NCBI GenBank assembly: GCA_043421945.1
Contig: JBHOGO010000042.1
Coordinates: forward strand, 1 to 37,595
DNA: 37,595 nucleotides
Reading direction: 5' to 3'
Origin: Thaumasiovibrio sp043421945
GTDB taxonomy: Bacteria; Pseudomonadota; Gammaproteobacteria; Enterobacterales; Vibrionaceae
Part shown: positions 15,840 through 21,938 of the stretch, one piece after another
Position numbering within the stretch: the stretch's first letter is position 1
How the letters are laid out: each line of letters opens with the position of its first letter
Notes under the pieces: generated by a model
Told to the model about the DNA's origin: nothing
Seen by the model: the letters and a program-made list of their open reading frames with translations, nothing else
Databases searched by the model: none
Made by a program: the position numbers and the translations under genes

Positions 15840-17423
15840 ATGTCAGATTTTCAGCAACACGTCTCTAAGAGACGTACGTTTGCCATTATCTCGCACCCCG
15901 ATGCGGGTAAAACAACCATTACTGAAAAGGTACTGTTATTCGGAAACGCTATCCAAAAAGCCGGTACCGTAAAAGGTCGTGGTTCTAACCAGCATGCTAA
16001 ATCTGACTGGATGGAAATGGAAAAAGAGCGTGGTATTTCGGTAACAACTTCGGTAATGCAGTTCCCATACAACGATTGCCTAGTGAACTTACTGGATACC
16101 CCAGGACACGAAGATTTCTCGGAAGATACTTACCGTACACTAACGGCTGTAGATTCATGCTTGATGGTGATCGATGCTGCGAAAGGTGTCGAGGATCGTA
16201 CCCGTAAATTGATGGAAGTTACCCGTCTGCGTGATACGCCTATCGTCACTTTCATGAACAAACTTGACCGTGATGTACGTGATCCAATGGAAGTCTTGGA
16301 TGAAGTAGAGAGCGAGCTGGGTATGGCTTGTGCGCCTATTTCTTGGCCTATTGGTTGTGGTAAAGAGTTTAAAGGTGTTTACCACATTCACCGTGATGAG
16401 ACGATCTTGTACGAATCAGGTCATGGTCACGAAATCCAAGAAGTGCGTATTATCAAGGGTCTAGATAACCCGGAGTTAGACGTTGCTGTTGGTGAAGATC
16501 TTGCGGAAAGTGTTCGTGAAGAGCTTGAGTTGGTGATTGGTGCCTGCCCTGAGTTTGATCATGAGCTATTTTTAGCCGGTGAATTGACGCCAGTTTACTT
16601 CGGTACTGCATTGGGTAACTTCGGTGTTGACCATATGCTAGATGGTTTGACTAAGTGGGCTCCTGCGCCTCAAACCCGTCAAGCAAACGAGCGTGATGTG
16701 GAAGCGACTGAAGAGAAATTCTCTGGTTTTGTTTTCAAAATCCAAGCAAACATGGATCCAAAACACCGTGACCGTATTGCTTTCATGCGTATTGTGTCTG
16801 GTACCTATAAGCAAGGCATGAAAATGAATCATGTTCGCTTGGGTAAGCAAGTGAGCATTTCGGACGCCGTTACGTTTATGGCCGGTGACCGTACCCGAGC
16901 AGAGCATGCTTACGCTGGTGATATTATTGGTTTGCATAATCACGGTACGATTCAGATTGGTGATACCTTCACTCAAGGCGAAACATTGAAGTTCGCGGGT
17001 ATCCCTAACTTCGCACCGGAACTTTTCCGTCGTATTCGTCTTCGTGATCCATTGAAGCAAAAGCAATTGCTTAAAGGTCTCGTCCAGCTTTCTGAAGAGG
17101 GTGCGGTACAGGTTTTCCGTCCACTGCAAAATAATGATCTTATCGTTGGTGCGGTTGGTGTGCTTCAGTTTGATGTGGTTGTTGCACGTCTTAAAGCAGA
17201 ATATAACGTTGAAGCGATCTACGAAGGTATCAACGTTGCAACAGCACGCTGGGTTGAGTGTGAAGATCCGAAGAAACTGGATGAGTTCCAGCGTAAGAAC
17301 CAAACCAACCTTGCGTTAGATGGTGGTGATAACCTTACCTATATCGCACCGACAATGGTTAACTTGAACCTAGCATCAGAGCGTTTTCCTGATGTGAACT
17401 TCCGAGCGACTCGCGAGCACTAA
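15840..17423 (+). CDS. prfC: Peptide chain release factor 3 (RF3)
   Basis: RF3 is the translational GTPase that recycles RF1 and RF2 from the ribosome after peptide release. The 527-residue protein begins with the G1 P-loop HPDAGKTT (19-26), followed by the switch region EKERGISVTTSVMQF, G3 DTPGHEDF and G4 NKLD, all intact. The later domains (about 290-527) contain the RF3-typical FVFKIQANMDPKHRDRIAF. Length equals the E. coli protein (529) within two residues. Codon use favours strongly expressed genes. Only a weak AAGAAG stands before the ATG. Confidence 0.97.
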   Translation: MSDFQQHVSKRRTFAIISHPDAGKTTITEKVLLFGNAIQKAGTVKGRGSNQHAKSDWMEMEKERGISVTTSVMQFPYNDCLVNLLDTPGHEDFSEDTYRTLTAVDSCLMVIDAAKGVEDRTRKLMEVTRLRDTPIVTFMNKLDRDVRDPMEVLDEVESELGMACAPISWPIGCGKEFKGVYHIHRDETILYESGHGHEIQEVRIIKGLDNPELDVAVGEDLAESVREELELVIGACPEFDHELFLAGELTPVYFGTALGNFGVDHMLDGLTKWAPAPQTRQANERDVEATEEKFSGFVFKIQANMDPKHRDRIAFMRIVSGTYKQGMKMNHVRLGKQVSISDAVTFMAGDRTRAEHAYAGDIIGLHNHGTIQIGDTFTQGETLKFAGIPNFAPELFRRIRLRDPLKQKQLLKGLVQLSEEGAVQVFRPLQNNDLIVGAVGVLQFDVVVARLKAEYNVEAIYEGINVATARWVECEDPKKLDEFQRKNQTNLALDGGDNLTYIAPTMVNLNLASERFPDVNFRATREH

Positions 17424-17474
17424 TCGTCAGTCGTTGTCGAGAGGATGACGGTTTATTCGAGAGGGTATAAGGTG

Positions 17475-17624
17475 ATGCTAAAACGGGTTGTTGCGTGGGT
17501 GAAGCGTGGCATCAATCGCTACGATGCATGGTGCCACTCGATGGGACTAACGCCAGAGAACAAGCGTAGTTGTTGTGCCATGCGTTATGACAATCCAGAT
17601 AAAAAGGATGAGCACACCCCTTAG
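17475..17624 (+). CDS. DUF5363 small protein
   Basis: A 49-residue basic, Cys-containing protein beginning MLKRVVAWVKRGINRYDAWC and containing SMGLTPENKRSCC. The YDAWC-x-SMGLTPExKRSC pattern is the hallmark of DUF5363, small proteins found next to prfC or yjjV in Vibrionaceae and Pasteurellaceae; function unknown. The basic amphipathic N-terminus and three clustered Cys (C20, C33, C34) are notable. AAGG stands just before the ATG, and a GTG codon immediately precedes it as an alternative start. It is 51 bp after prfC and probably co-transcribed with it. Confidence 0.8.
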   Translation: MLKRVVAWVKRGINRYDAWCHSMGLTPENKRSCCAMRYDNPDKKDEHTP

Positions 17625-17716
17625 AGCCTCGTTTTGAAGTGAGCATTTGCTCACTTTGGAGTCATCCGACAGAACTCGTCGATATAAAGCATTTATACGA
17701 ATAGCTCATAGCAGTA

Positions 17717-17749
17717 ATGGCTGATGCATCGCATCAGCCATTTTTTTTG
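17717..17749 (+). terminator. Strong intrinsic terminator after prfC-DUF5363
   Basis: A 12-bp perfect stem (17717-17728 with 17732-17743) has a 3-base loop and runs straight into eight T. A smaller hairpin (AGTGAGC with GCTCACT, about 17637-17654) precedes it. Together they end the prfC operon. From here to the yjjV start (17750-18007) there is no recognised gene; the stretch holds the octanucleotide repeat and small dyads such as GTGTTA/TAACAC (17823-17845). Confidence 0.9.
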
Positions 17750-17881
17750 CTGAGTATAGTGTGTTGTATTTCATTTTTAGCTATCTCGAGGCTTATTGCT
17801 GTAGCATTTATCTACTCACTCTGTGTTATATTTAAACAGTAACACCCTGTTGCATATTATTACTCGTAATGCACTGTTAGT

Positions 17882-17952
17882 TGCTGTGCTGCTGTGCTGC
17901 TGTGCTGCTGTGCTGCTGTGCTGCTGTGCTGCTGTGCTGCTGTGCTGCTGTG
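17882..17952. repeat. Octanucleotide tandem repeat (GCTGTGCT), about 8.8 copies
   Basis: A pure 8-bp microsatellite: eight perfect GCTGTGCT units plus six more bases, without a single interruption. It ends 55 bp before the yjjV start. The tract has no stop codon in any of the six frames. Such uninterrupted repeats change copy number by slippage, and because 8 is not a multiple of 3 each change shifts frame. No reading frame runs from the tract into yjjV, because a TGA at 18005-18007 closes the yjjV frame, so any effect on yjjV would be through transcript or promoter spacing. Confidence 0.95.
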
Positions 17953-18007
17953 AGAGCGGTTAGTTTAGAATGATGAGTTTAGCGCAACTAGATTGGGGAG
18001 CTGATGA

Positions 18008-18808
18008 ATGGAAGAAGCGTTACCTTCAACGTTCATACCTACGTTATTTGATACCCATTGTCACCTAGACTTCGATGCCTTTCCTTCAACGCTCGATAGC
18101 GTGATAGCGAGTGCACGCACACGAGGCGTTACACGCTTCTTAATTCCTAGTGTTGGCCACTGGAATTGGCAGAAGGTTGCAACACTGAGTAACAGCCACC
18201 CAGAAATCTACTATGCGTTGGGTATGCACCCCTATTTTTTTGTTCGTCATGAGCCACAAGATAGTGAGCGATTATTATCTATAGTTATGCAACAGGATGA
18301 TAAGTGCGTTGCGATTGGTGAATGTGGTCTCGATTTCTACGATTCGGCACAAAACAAAGCCGCACAGCTATCGCTACTTGAAGCACATATTGATATTGCA
18401 AACCAGTGTCAGTTGCCGATTATTCTACACTGCCGTAAGGCTCATCAAGAGATGGTGTCGTTGTTAAAGCGTCAGCCAGCACAATATGGCGGTGTTATTC
18501 ATGGGTTCACTGGGAGTTACCAGCAGGCTTGTGATTACTTGAAATTAGGGTTTCACCTTGGTGTGGGAGGGTCGATCACCTATGAGAGGGCGAAGAAGAC
18601 ACGCAATGCCATTCAGCACGTGCCTTTGGCATCGATCGTTTTGGAAACGGATGCACCTGATATGCCGATTTCAGGATTTCAAGGCATGCCTAACCACCCA
18701 GACAGGCTCCCGTATGTCTTGCGTAGTTTGAGTACTATAAGGAGTGAGCCTATTGCTGAAATCGCTAACATTACCTTACTCTCAAGTTGTGAATTATTTG
18801 GGATATGA
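18008..18808 (+). CDS. yjjV: YjjV, TatD-family metal-dependent hydrolase
   Basis: A 266-residue TatD-family TIM-barrel nuclease/hydrolase; E. coli YjjV and relatives are metal-dependent DNases with roles suggested in DNA repair and D-aminoacyl-tRNA handling. Metal ligands are visible: D15-T-H17-C-H19 (DTHCHLDF), GECGLDF with the bridging Glu, LHCRKA, HGFTGS and the ETDAPDMP motif near the C-terminus. GGGGAG (17995-18000) sits 7 bases before the ATG. yjjV lies near the deo operon in E. coli too. Transcription from the left is blocked by the terminator at 17717-17749, so its promoter should lie in the repeat-bearing gap. Confidence 0.92.
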   Translation: MEEALPSTFIPTLFDTHCHLDFDAFPSTLDSVIASARTRGVTRFLIPSVGHWNWQKVATLSNSHPEIYYALGMHPYFFVRHEPQDSERLLSIVMQQDDKCVAIGECGLDFYDSAQNKAAQLSLLEAHIDIANQCQLPIILHCRKAHQEMVSLLKRQPAQYGGVIHGFTGSYQQACDYLKLGFHLGVGGSITYERAKKTRNAIQHVPLASIVLETDAPDMPISGFQGMPNHPDRLPYVLRSLSTIRSEPIAEIANITLLSSCELFGI

Positions 18809-18815
18809 ATATGAT

Positions 18816-18856
18816 GTTTTCCATGATTGGAAAACGTTTGCGTAAAACGTTTGCGT
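18816..18856. promoter_or_regulatory. Hairpin and tandem AAAACGTTTGCGT sites upstream of nupC
   Basis: AAAACGTTTGCGT occurs twice in perfect tandem (18831-18843 and 18844-18856). Each copy contains AACGTT and a right half identical to that of the PurR operator consensus ACGCAAACGTTTGCGT; the second copy with its flank matches 12 of 16 positions. LacI-family regulators (PurR, CytR) are therefore candidates. The first copy overlaps an 8-bp perfect hairpin (18816-18823 with 18828-18835), which may be the end of the yjjV transcript. Confidence 0.45.
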
Positions 18857-18872
18857 GACGCCTTGGCTCTTT

Positions 18873-18968
18873 TGTGATCTGTGTCACGTAACTGTGTAGA
18901 GATATGCTTTTCTTGCTTTCAAAAGTGTGAGTTTGGCATTATTTTATCGCGCCGCGCATCAGTATAAT
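18873..18968 (+). promoter_or_regulatory. nupC promoter with two CRP-like sites
   Basis: The -10 box is a perfect TATAAT at 18963-18968, with no good -35 at the usual distance, as expected for an activated promoter. TGTGA-N6-TCACG (18873-18888) is a near-consensus CRP site. TGTGA-N6-CATTA (18926-18941) is a weaker one. Taking a transcription start near 18975, their centres fall at about -94.5 and -41.5, 53 bp apart, the same geometry as the two CRP sites flanking CytR at E. coli deoP2. TTGC-containing sequence between them could hold CytR. Confidence 0.6.
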
Positions 18969-19034
18969 GCGCAGGACTCTTTTTGAGCCAAAACTGTCGA
19001 GACGCCAAATTTTATTTTTAGGAACCCCTTTATT

Positions 19035-20288
19035 ATGAGTCTAATTATGAGCGTGGTTGGGATGTTTGTACTGCTAGGCATTGCAGTACTTTTGTCTGAT
19101 AACCGTCAAGCTATTAATAAACGCACCGTTGGTGGTGCATTCGCTATTCAATTTGTTTTGGGTGGTTTTATTCTTTTCGTACCTGCTGGTCAGCGTGCGC
19201 TTAAGGGTATTTCTGATGCTGTTTCTGCCGTTATCGACTTCGGTCAAGAAGGTACAGGTTTCCTTTTCGGTAACCTAGTGAACTTCTCAGTTGATGGCCT
19301 AGGCTTCATCTTTGCGTTCAAGGTTCTTCCTACTCTAATTTTCTTCTCGGCACTTATCTCTGTACTTTACTACATTGGTGTAATGCAGTGGGTTATCAAG
19401 ATTCTTGGTGGCGGTCTACAAAAAGCACTAGGTACTTCTCGTGCCGAGTCTATGTCTGCTGCTGCAAACATCTTTGTTGGTCAAACAGAAGCGCCACTTG
19501 TTGTTAGCCCATTCGTACCTAAGATGACTCAATCTGAGCTATTCGCGGTAATGTGTGGTGGTCTAGCATCTATCGCTGGTGGTGTAATGGCTGGTTACGC
19601 ATCAATGGGCGTGCCAATTGAGTACCTTGTTGCTGCGTCATTCATGGCGGCACCAGGTGGTCTACTATTCGCTAAAATCATTAAGCCAGAAACTAACGAG
19701 CCAATCGAGCAACTAGCTGATATCGACGGCGATGAAGCTGATAAGCCTGCAAACGTTATCGATGCTGCTGCTAGCGGTGCTGCTTCAGGTCTACAACTTG
19801 CGCTAAACGTAGGTGCAATGCTTATCGCATTCATCGGTCTTATCGCGCTAGTTAACGGTCTACTAGGTGGTATCGGTGGTTGGGTTGGCATGCCTCACCT
19901 AACACTAGAACTTATCCTAGGTTACCTATTCGCACCTCTAGCATGGTTGATTGGTGTGCCATGGGCTGAAGCGACTATCGCTGGTGAGTTTATCGGTCTT
20001 AAGACGGTTGCTAACGAATTCGTTGCTTACGCTGGTTTTGCTGAGTACCTAAGCCCAGAAGCTTCAGTTGTGCTTTCTGATAAGACTAAAGCAATTATCT
20101 CATTCGCACTTTGTGGTTTCGCTAACCTTTCTTCTATCGCGATTCTACTTGGTGGTCTAGGTTCTCTTGCGCCTAAGCGTCGTGGTGATATCGCACGCAT
20201 GGGTGTGAAAGCAATTGTTGCTGGTACGCTATCTAACTTGATGGCTGCTACTATTGCTGGTTTCTTCCTGACACTTGCTGCTATGTAA
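19035..20288 (+). CDS. nupC: NupC-family concentrative nucleoside transporter
   Basis: An inner-membrane CNT-family symporter that takes up nucleosides with Na+ or H+. The 417-residue protein is almost wholly hydrophobic helices. It shows the CNT signature regions: NIFVGQTEAPLVVSPF in the middle, the following GGLASIAGGVMAGYASMG, and FALCGFANLSSIAILLGGLG near the C-terminus. A hydrophilic stretch (about 222-245, rich in Asp and Glu) separates the two halves. Length is typical (400-425). Codon use is strongly biased, suggesting high expression. It supplies substrates to the deo enzymes encoded downstream, and its promoter carries CRP-like sites. Confidence 0.94.
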   Translation: MSLIMSVVGMFVLLGIAVLLSDNRQAINKRTVGGAFAIQFVLGGFILFVPAGQRALKGISDAVSAVIDFGQEGTGFLFGNLVNFSVDGLGFIFAFKVLPTLIFFSALISVLYYIGVMQWVIKILGGGLQKALGTSRAESMSAAANIFVGQTEAPLVVSPFVPKMTQSELFAVMCGGLASIAGGVMAGYASMGVPIEYLVAASFMAAPGGLLFAKIIKPETNEPIEQLADIDGDEADKPANVIDAAASGAASGLQLALNVGAMLIAFIGLIALVNGLLGGIGGWVGMPHLTLELILGYLFAPLAWLIGVPWAEATIAGEFIGLKTVANEFVAYAGFAEYLSPEASVVLSDKTKAIISFALCGFANLSSIAILLGGLGSLAPKRRGDIARMGVKAIVAGTLSNLMAATIAGFFLTLAAM

Positions 20289-20308
20289 GTAGAAAGAAGC
20301 GCAGTACC

Positions 20309-20341
20309 CAAACGCCACAGCTTGCTGTGGCGTTTGTTGTT
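20309..20341 (+). terminator. Intrinsic terminator after nupC
   Basis: CAAACGCCACAGC (20309-20321) pairs with GCTGTGGCGTTTG (20324-20336), giving at least 11 stable pairs with a tight loop, followed by TTGTTTC. It separates nupC from the XapX gene and the deo operon. Confidence 0.8.
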
Positions 20342-20377
20342 TCTGGGCTACAAAAAATATTAAGCGACACTCAAGGA

Positions 20378-20393
20378 TGCTAAACGTTTGCTT
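20378..20393. promoter_or_regulatory. PurR-like operator upstream of XapX gene
   Basis: TGCTAAACGTTTGCTT is centred on the palindrome AAACGTTT and matches the PurR consensus at 11 of 16 positions, including the full AAACGTTTGC core. It resembles the tandem sites before nupC, suggesting that the two transcription units may share a LacI-family regulator. This is a by-eye match only. Confidence 0.4.
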
Positions 20394-20410
20394 TTTCTCT
20401 CTACGGATTA

Positions 20411-20454
20411 GGAGAGGGAAAACGCAGCCTCTCTAGGGCGCACAGCCCTTTTTT
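20411..20454 (+). promoter_or_regulatory. Tandem hairpins ending in T-run in XapX leader
   Basis: GAGAGG (20412-20417) pairs with CCTCTC (20428-20433). Immediately after, AGGGC (20435-20439) pairs with GCCCT (20445-20449) and runs into a T-run. The second hairpin is a terminator-like structure placed about 50 bp before the XapX start and after the PurR-like site. This arrangement suggests transcription attenuation of XapX, or a second end for nupC read-through. Confidence 0.45.
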
Positions 20455-20505
20455 GCCCGTTAACCGACTACACTATGGGGAAACCATAGAAGGAAGGGGC
20501 TCGGT

Positions 20506-20676
20506 ATGCATGAAGTCATCATGGCGTTGATTGCTGGTTTAATCGTAGGGGTGTTGTTCTCGGCAATTAAGTTGCCCATTCCTGCTCCTCCTGTATTGCC
20601 AGGAGTCATGGGAATCGTCGGGGTATACGCGGGGAGTGTTTTGTATCAGTGGGTTGTTGAGCGTTTCTTTTCCTAA
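20506..20676 (+). CDS. XapX domain (DUF1427) small membrane protein
   Basis: A 56-residue protein with two hydrophobic helices: about 5-20 (MALIAGLIVGVLFSAI) and about 31-47 (PGVMGIVGVYAGSVLY), linked by the KLPIPAPPVLPG loop. The IPAPPxLxGxxGIxG pattern is the XapX (DUF1427) signature. These proteins often sit beside nucleoside transport or catabolism genes, as here between nupC and deoC, but their function is unknown. AGGAAGGGG (20491-20499) is a strong ribosome binding site. A possible 54-residue frame follows after 7 bp. Confidence 0.85.
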   Translation: MHEVIMALIAGLIVGVLFSAIKLPIPAPPVLPGVMGIVGVYAGSVLYQWVVERFFS

Positions 20677-20683
20677 GGTAACC

Positions 20684-20848
20684 ATGACTGTGGTATTGAA
20701 TCTTGGATTGATGCATAGGATTCTTGGATTGATGCATAGGTTGGTGAATAGATTAATACTTAGATTGAAATGTAGATTGGTGCCGACGGGAAACAGTGAA
20801 AACGCGGTAAGAAACGTGTCTGAGATAGTGACCTCGCAACGGGGTTGA
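20684..20848 (+). CDS. Possible small cationic amphipathic peptide with heptad repeat
   Basis: A 54-residue open frame starting 7 bp after the XapX stop, with AAGGT overlapping that stop 5 bases before the ATG, so coupling is plausible. Residues 7-20 are a near-perfect doubled heptad (LGLMHRI then LGLMHRL). They are followed by an Arg/Leu-rich run (NRLILRLKCRL), which gives an amphipathic helix with an Arg or His face. The remaining C-terminal 20 residues are polar. I recognise no family. It could be a membrane-active small protein, or simply chance in a 21-bp tandem duplication. Conservation has not been checked. Confidence 0.35.
   Translation: MTVVLNLGLMHRILGLMHRLVNRLILRLKCRLVPTGNSENAVRNVSEIVTSQRG
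20699..20740. repeat. 21-bp tandem duplication
   Basis: Two adjacent 21-bp units (20699-20719 and 20720-20740) differ at one base; 19 bases in each are identical. A weaker TAGATT-containing periodicity continues to about 20777. The unit length equals seven codons, so the duplication preserves the reading frame of the small ORF in which it lies. Only two copies exist and there are no spacers. Confidence 0.85.
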
Positions 20849-20902
20849 TACACTGAACTGAATCAGATGCGCCTGTAAAAAGCGAGCATATGCATGAGGC
20901 AA

Positions 20903-20963
20903 TGTTCGCGCGGTGAACACGGATGTCGATTAGCTTAGAGTGTCAGATATGACGATAAGCTAA
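20903..20963. promoter_or_regulatory. Palindrome and hairpin in deoC upstream region
   Basis: TGTTCGC-GCG-GTGAACA (20903-20919) is a 17-bp imperfect palindrome resembling a repressor site. It is followed by an 8-bp perfect inverted repeat, TTAGCTTA (20930-20937) with TAAGCTAA (20956-20963), which encloses an inner GTCA/TGAC stem. A further small stem, CTGTG/CACAG, lies at about 20991-21004. They precede deoC by 60-180 bp in a gene-free stretch. No convincing CRP site or promoter was found here; the role is unknown. Confidence 0.4.
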
Positions 20964-21080
20964 GTCTTCAAGGAACCAAGGCCGCTCATGCTGTGGCAAC
21001 ACAGGGCAGTTTATCTTTAACTGCAAAACAGAGCTGTATTGAACTTAACTTGGTAAAAAGTATTAGGACTGGAGATAGTC

Positions 21081-21854
21081 ATGAGCGAATTGAAAGCGGC
21101 TGCACTACGTGCATTAAAATTAATGGATCTAACAACACTGAATGATGACGATACCGACCAAAAGGTGATCGATCTTTGTCGCAGTGCAAATAGCCCGGTT
21201 GGAACCACGGCAGCGATCTGTATTTACCCACGCTTTATTCCTATTGCAAAGAAGACCCTGCGTGAGCAAGGCACCCCAGAAGTGAAAATCGCGACAGTGA
21301 CAAACTTCCCTCACGGTAACGATGACATTGATATCGCTGTAGCTGAAACAAAAGCCGCAGTGGCTTACGGGGCAGATGAGGTCGATGTCGTTTTCCCTTA
21401 CCGCGCACTTATTGCCGGTAATGAAACCGTTGGCTTTGAGCTAGTGAAACAGTGTAAAGCCGCGTGTGGTGAGATTACGCTAAAAGTGATTATCGAAACT
21501 GGCGAGCTTAAAGAAGAAGCATTGATCCGTAAAGCATCTGAAATCTCGATTAACGCTGGTGCAGACTTCATTAAGACTTCGACGGGTAAAGTACCTGTTA
21601 ACGCTACCCCTGAATACGCTGAAATTATGCTGACTGTCATCAAAGAGATGGACGTAGCTGCACGTGTTGGCTTTAAGCCTGCTGGTGGCGTACGTACTGC
21701 TGAAGATGCAGCGCAATATCTTGCGATGGCTGATCGTATCCTTGGTGATAGCTGGGCGGATGCATCGCACTATCGTTTCGGTGCTTCAAGCTTACTTGCA
21801 AACCTACTTCACACCTTAGGTGAAGGCGAAGAAGCAGCTCAAGGCGGTTACTAA
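21081..21854 (+). CDS. deoC: Deoxyribose-phosphate aldolase
   Basis: DeoC cleaves 2-deoxyribose-5-phosphate to glyceraldehyde-3-phosphate and acetaldehyde, the final step of deoxynucleoside catabolism. The 257-residue class I aldolase shows the Schiff-base lysine in ADFIKTSTGK (Lys165, equal to Lys167 of E. coli), the proton-relay Asp102 in GADEVDVVF and Lys199 in VGFKPAGGV. Everything needed for activity is present. GGAG (21071-21074) stands 6 bases before the ATG. It is the first gene of the deo operon, 84 bp before deoA. Confidence 0.96.
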   Translation: MSELKAAALRALKLMDLTTLNDDDTDQKVIDLCRSANSPVGTTAAICIYPRFIPIAKKTLREQGTPEVKIATVTNFPHGNDDIDIAVAETKAAVAYGADEVDVVFPYRALIAGNETVGFELVKQCKAACGEITLKVIIETGELKEEALIRKASEISINAGADFIKTSTGKVPVNATPEYAEIMLTVIKEMDVAARVGFKPAGGVRTAEDAAQYLAMADRILGDSWADASHYRFGASSLLANLLHTLGEGEEAAQGGY

Positions 21855-21863
21855 CCGTCATGT

Positions 21864-21900
21864 AAAGCGCGCCCATCCTGTGGTGCGCTTTCTGTTTTTT
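21864..21900 (+). terminator. Terminator-like hairpin between deoC and deoA
   Basis: AAAGCGC (21864-21870) pairs with GCGCTTT (21885-21891), with an inner CCA/TGG pairing, followed by CTGTTTTTT. It has the form of an intrinsic terminator with a slightly displaced U-run, inside an operon. Partial termination would make deoC more abundant than deoA, deoB and deoD. Confidence 0.6.
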
Positions 21901-21938
21901 GCTATTCACTCTTTGTTGTTCACTAAGGACGTGATGTT

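Noticed and set aside
16638..17303. A 221-codon open frame on the minus strand inside prfC
   Set aside because: It is the antisense shadow of a highly biased, clearly genuine RF3 gene; its product has low-complexity Thr/Asn/Phe composition and no family features.
17850..17963. A hydrophobic Cys-rich leader peptide reading through the octanucleotide repeat
   Set aside because: Only a TTG start, no ribosome binding site, and the sequence is simply what the repeat encodes in every frame; not listed as a gene.
20699..20740. Possible CRISPR-like repeats
   Set aside because: Only two directly adjacent copies without spacers and no cas genes; it is a simple tandem duplication.
20991..21004. CTGTG-GCAA-CACAG as a CRP site or riboswitch stem before deoC
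   Set aside because: The spacer is 4 rather than 6 bases and the stem is only 5 bp; insufficient for either call.
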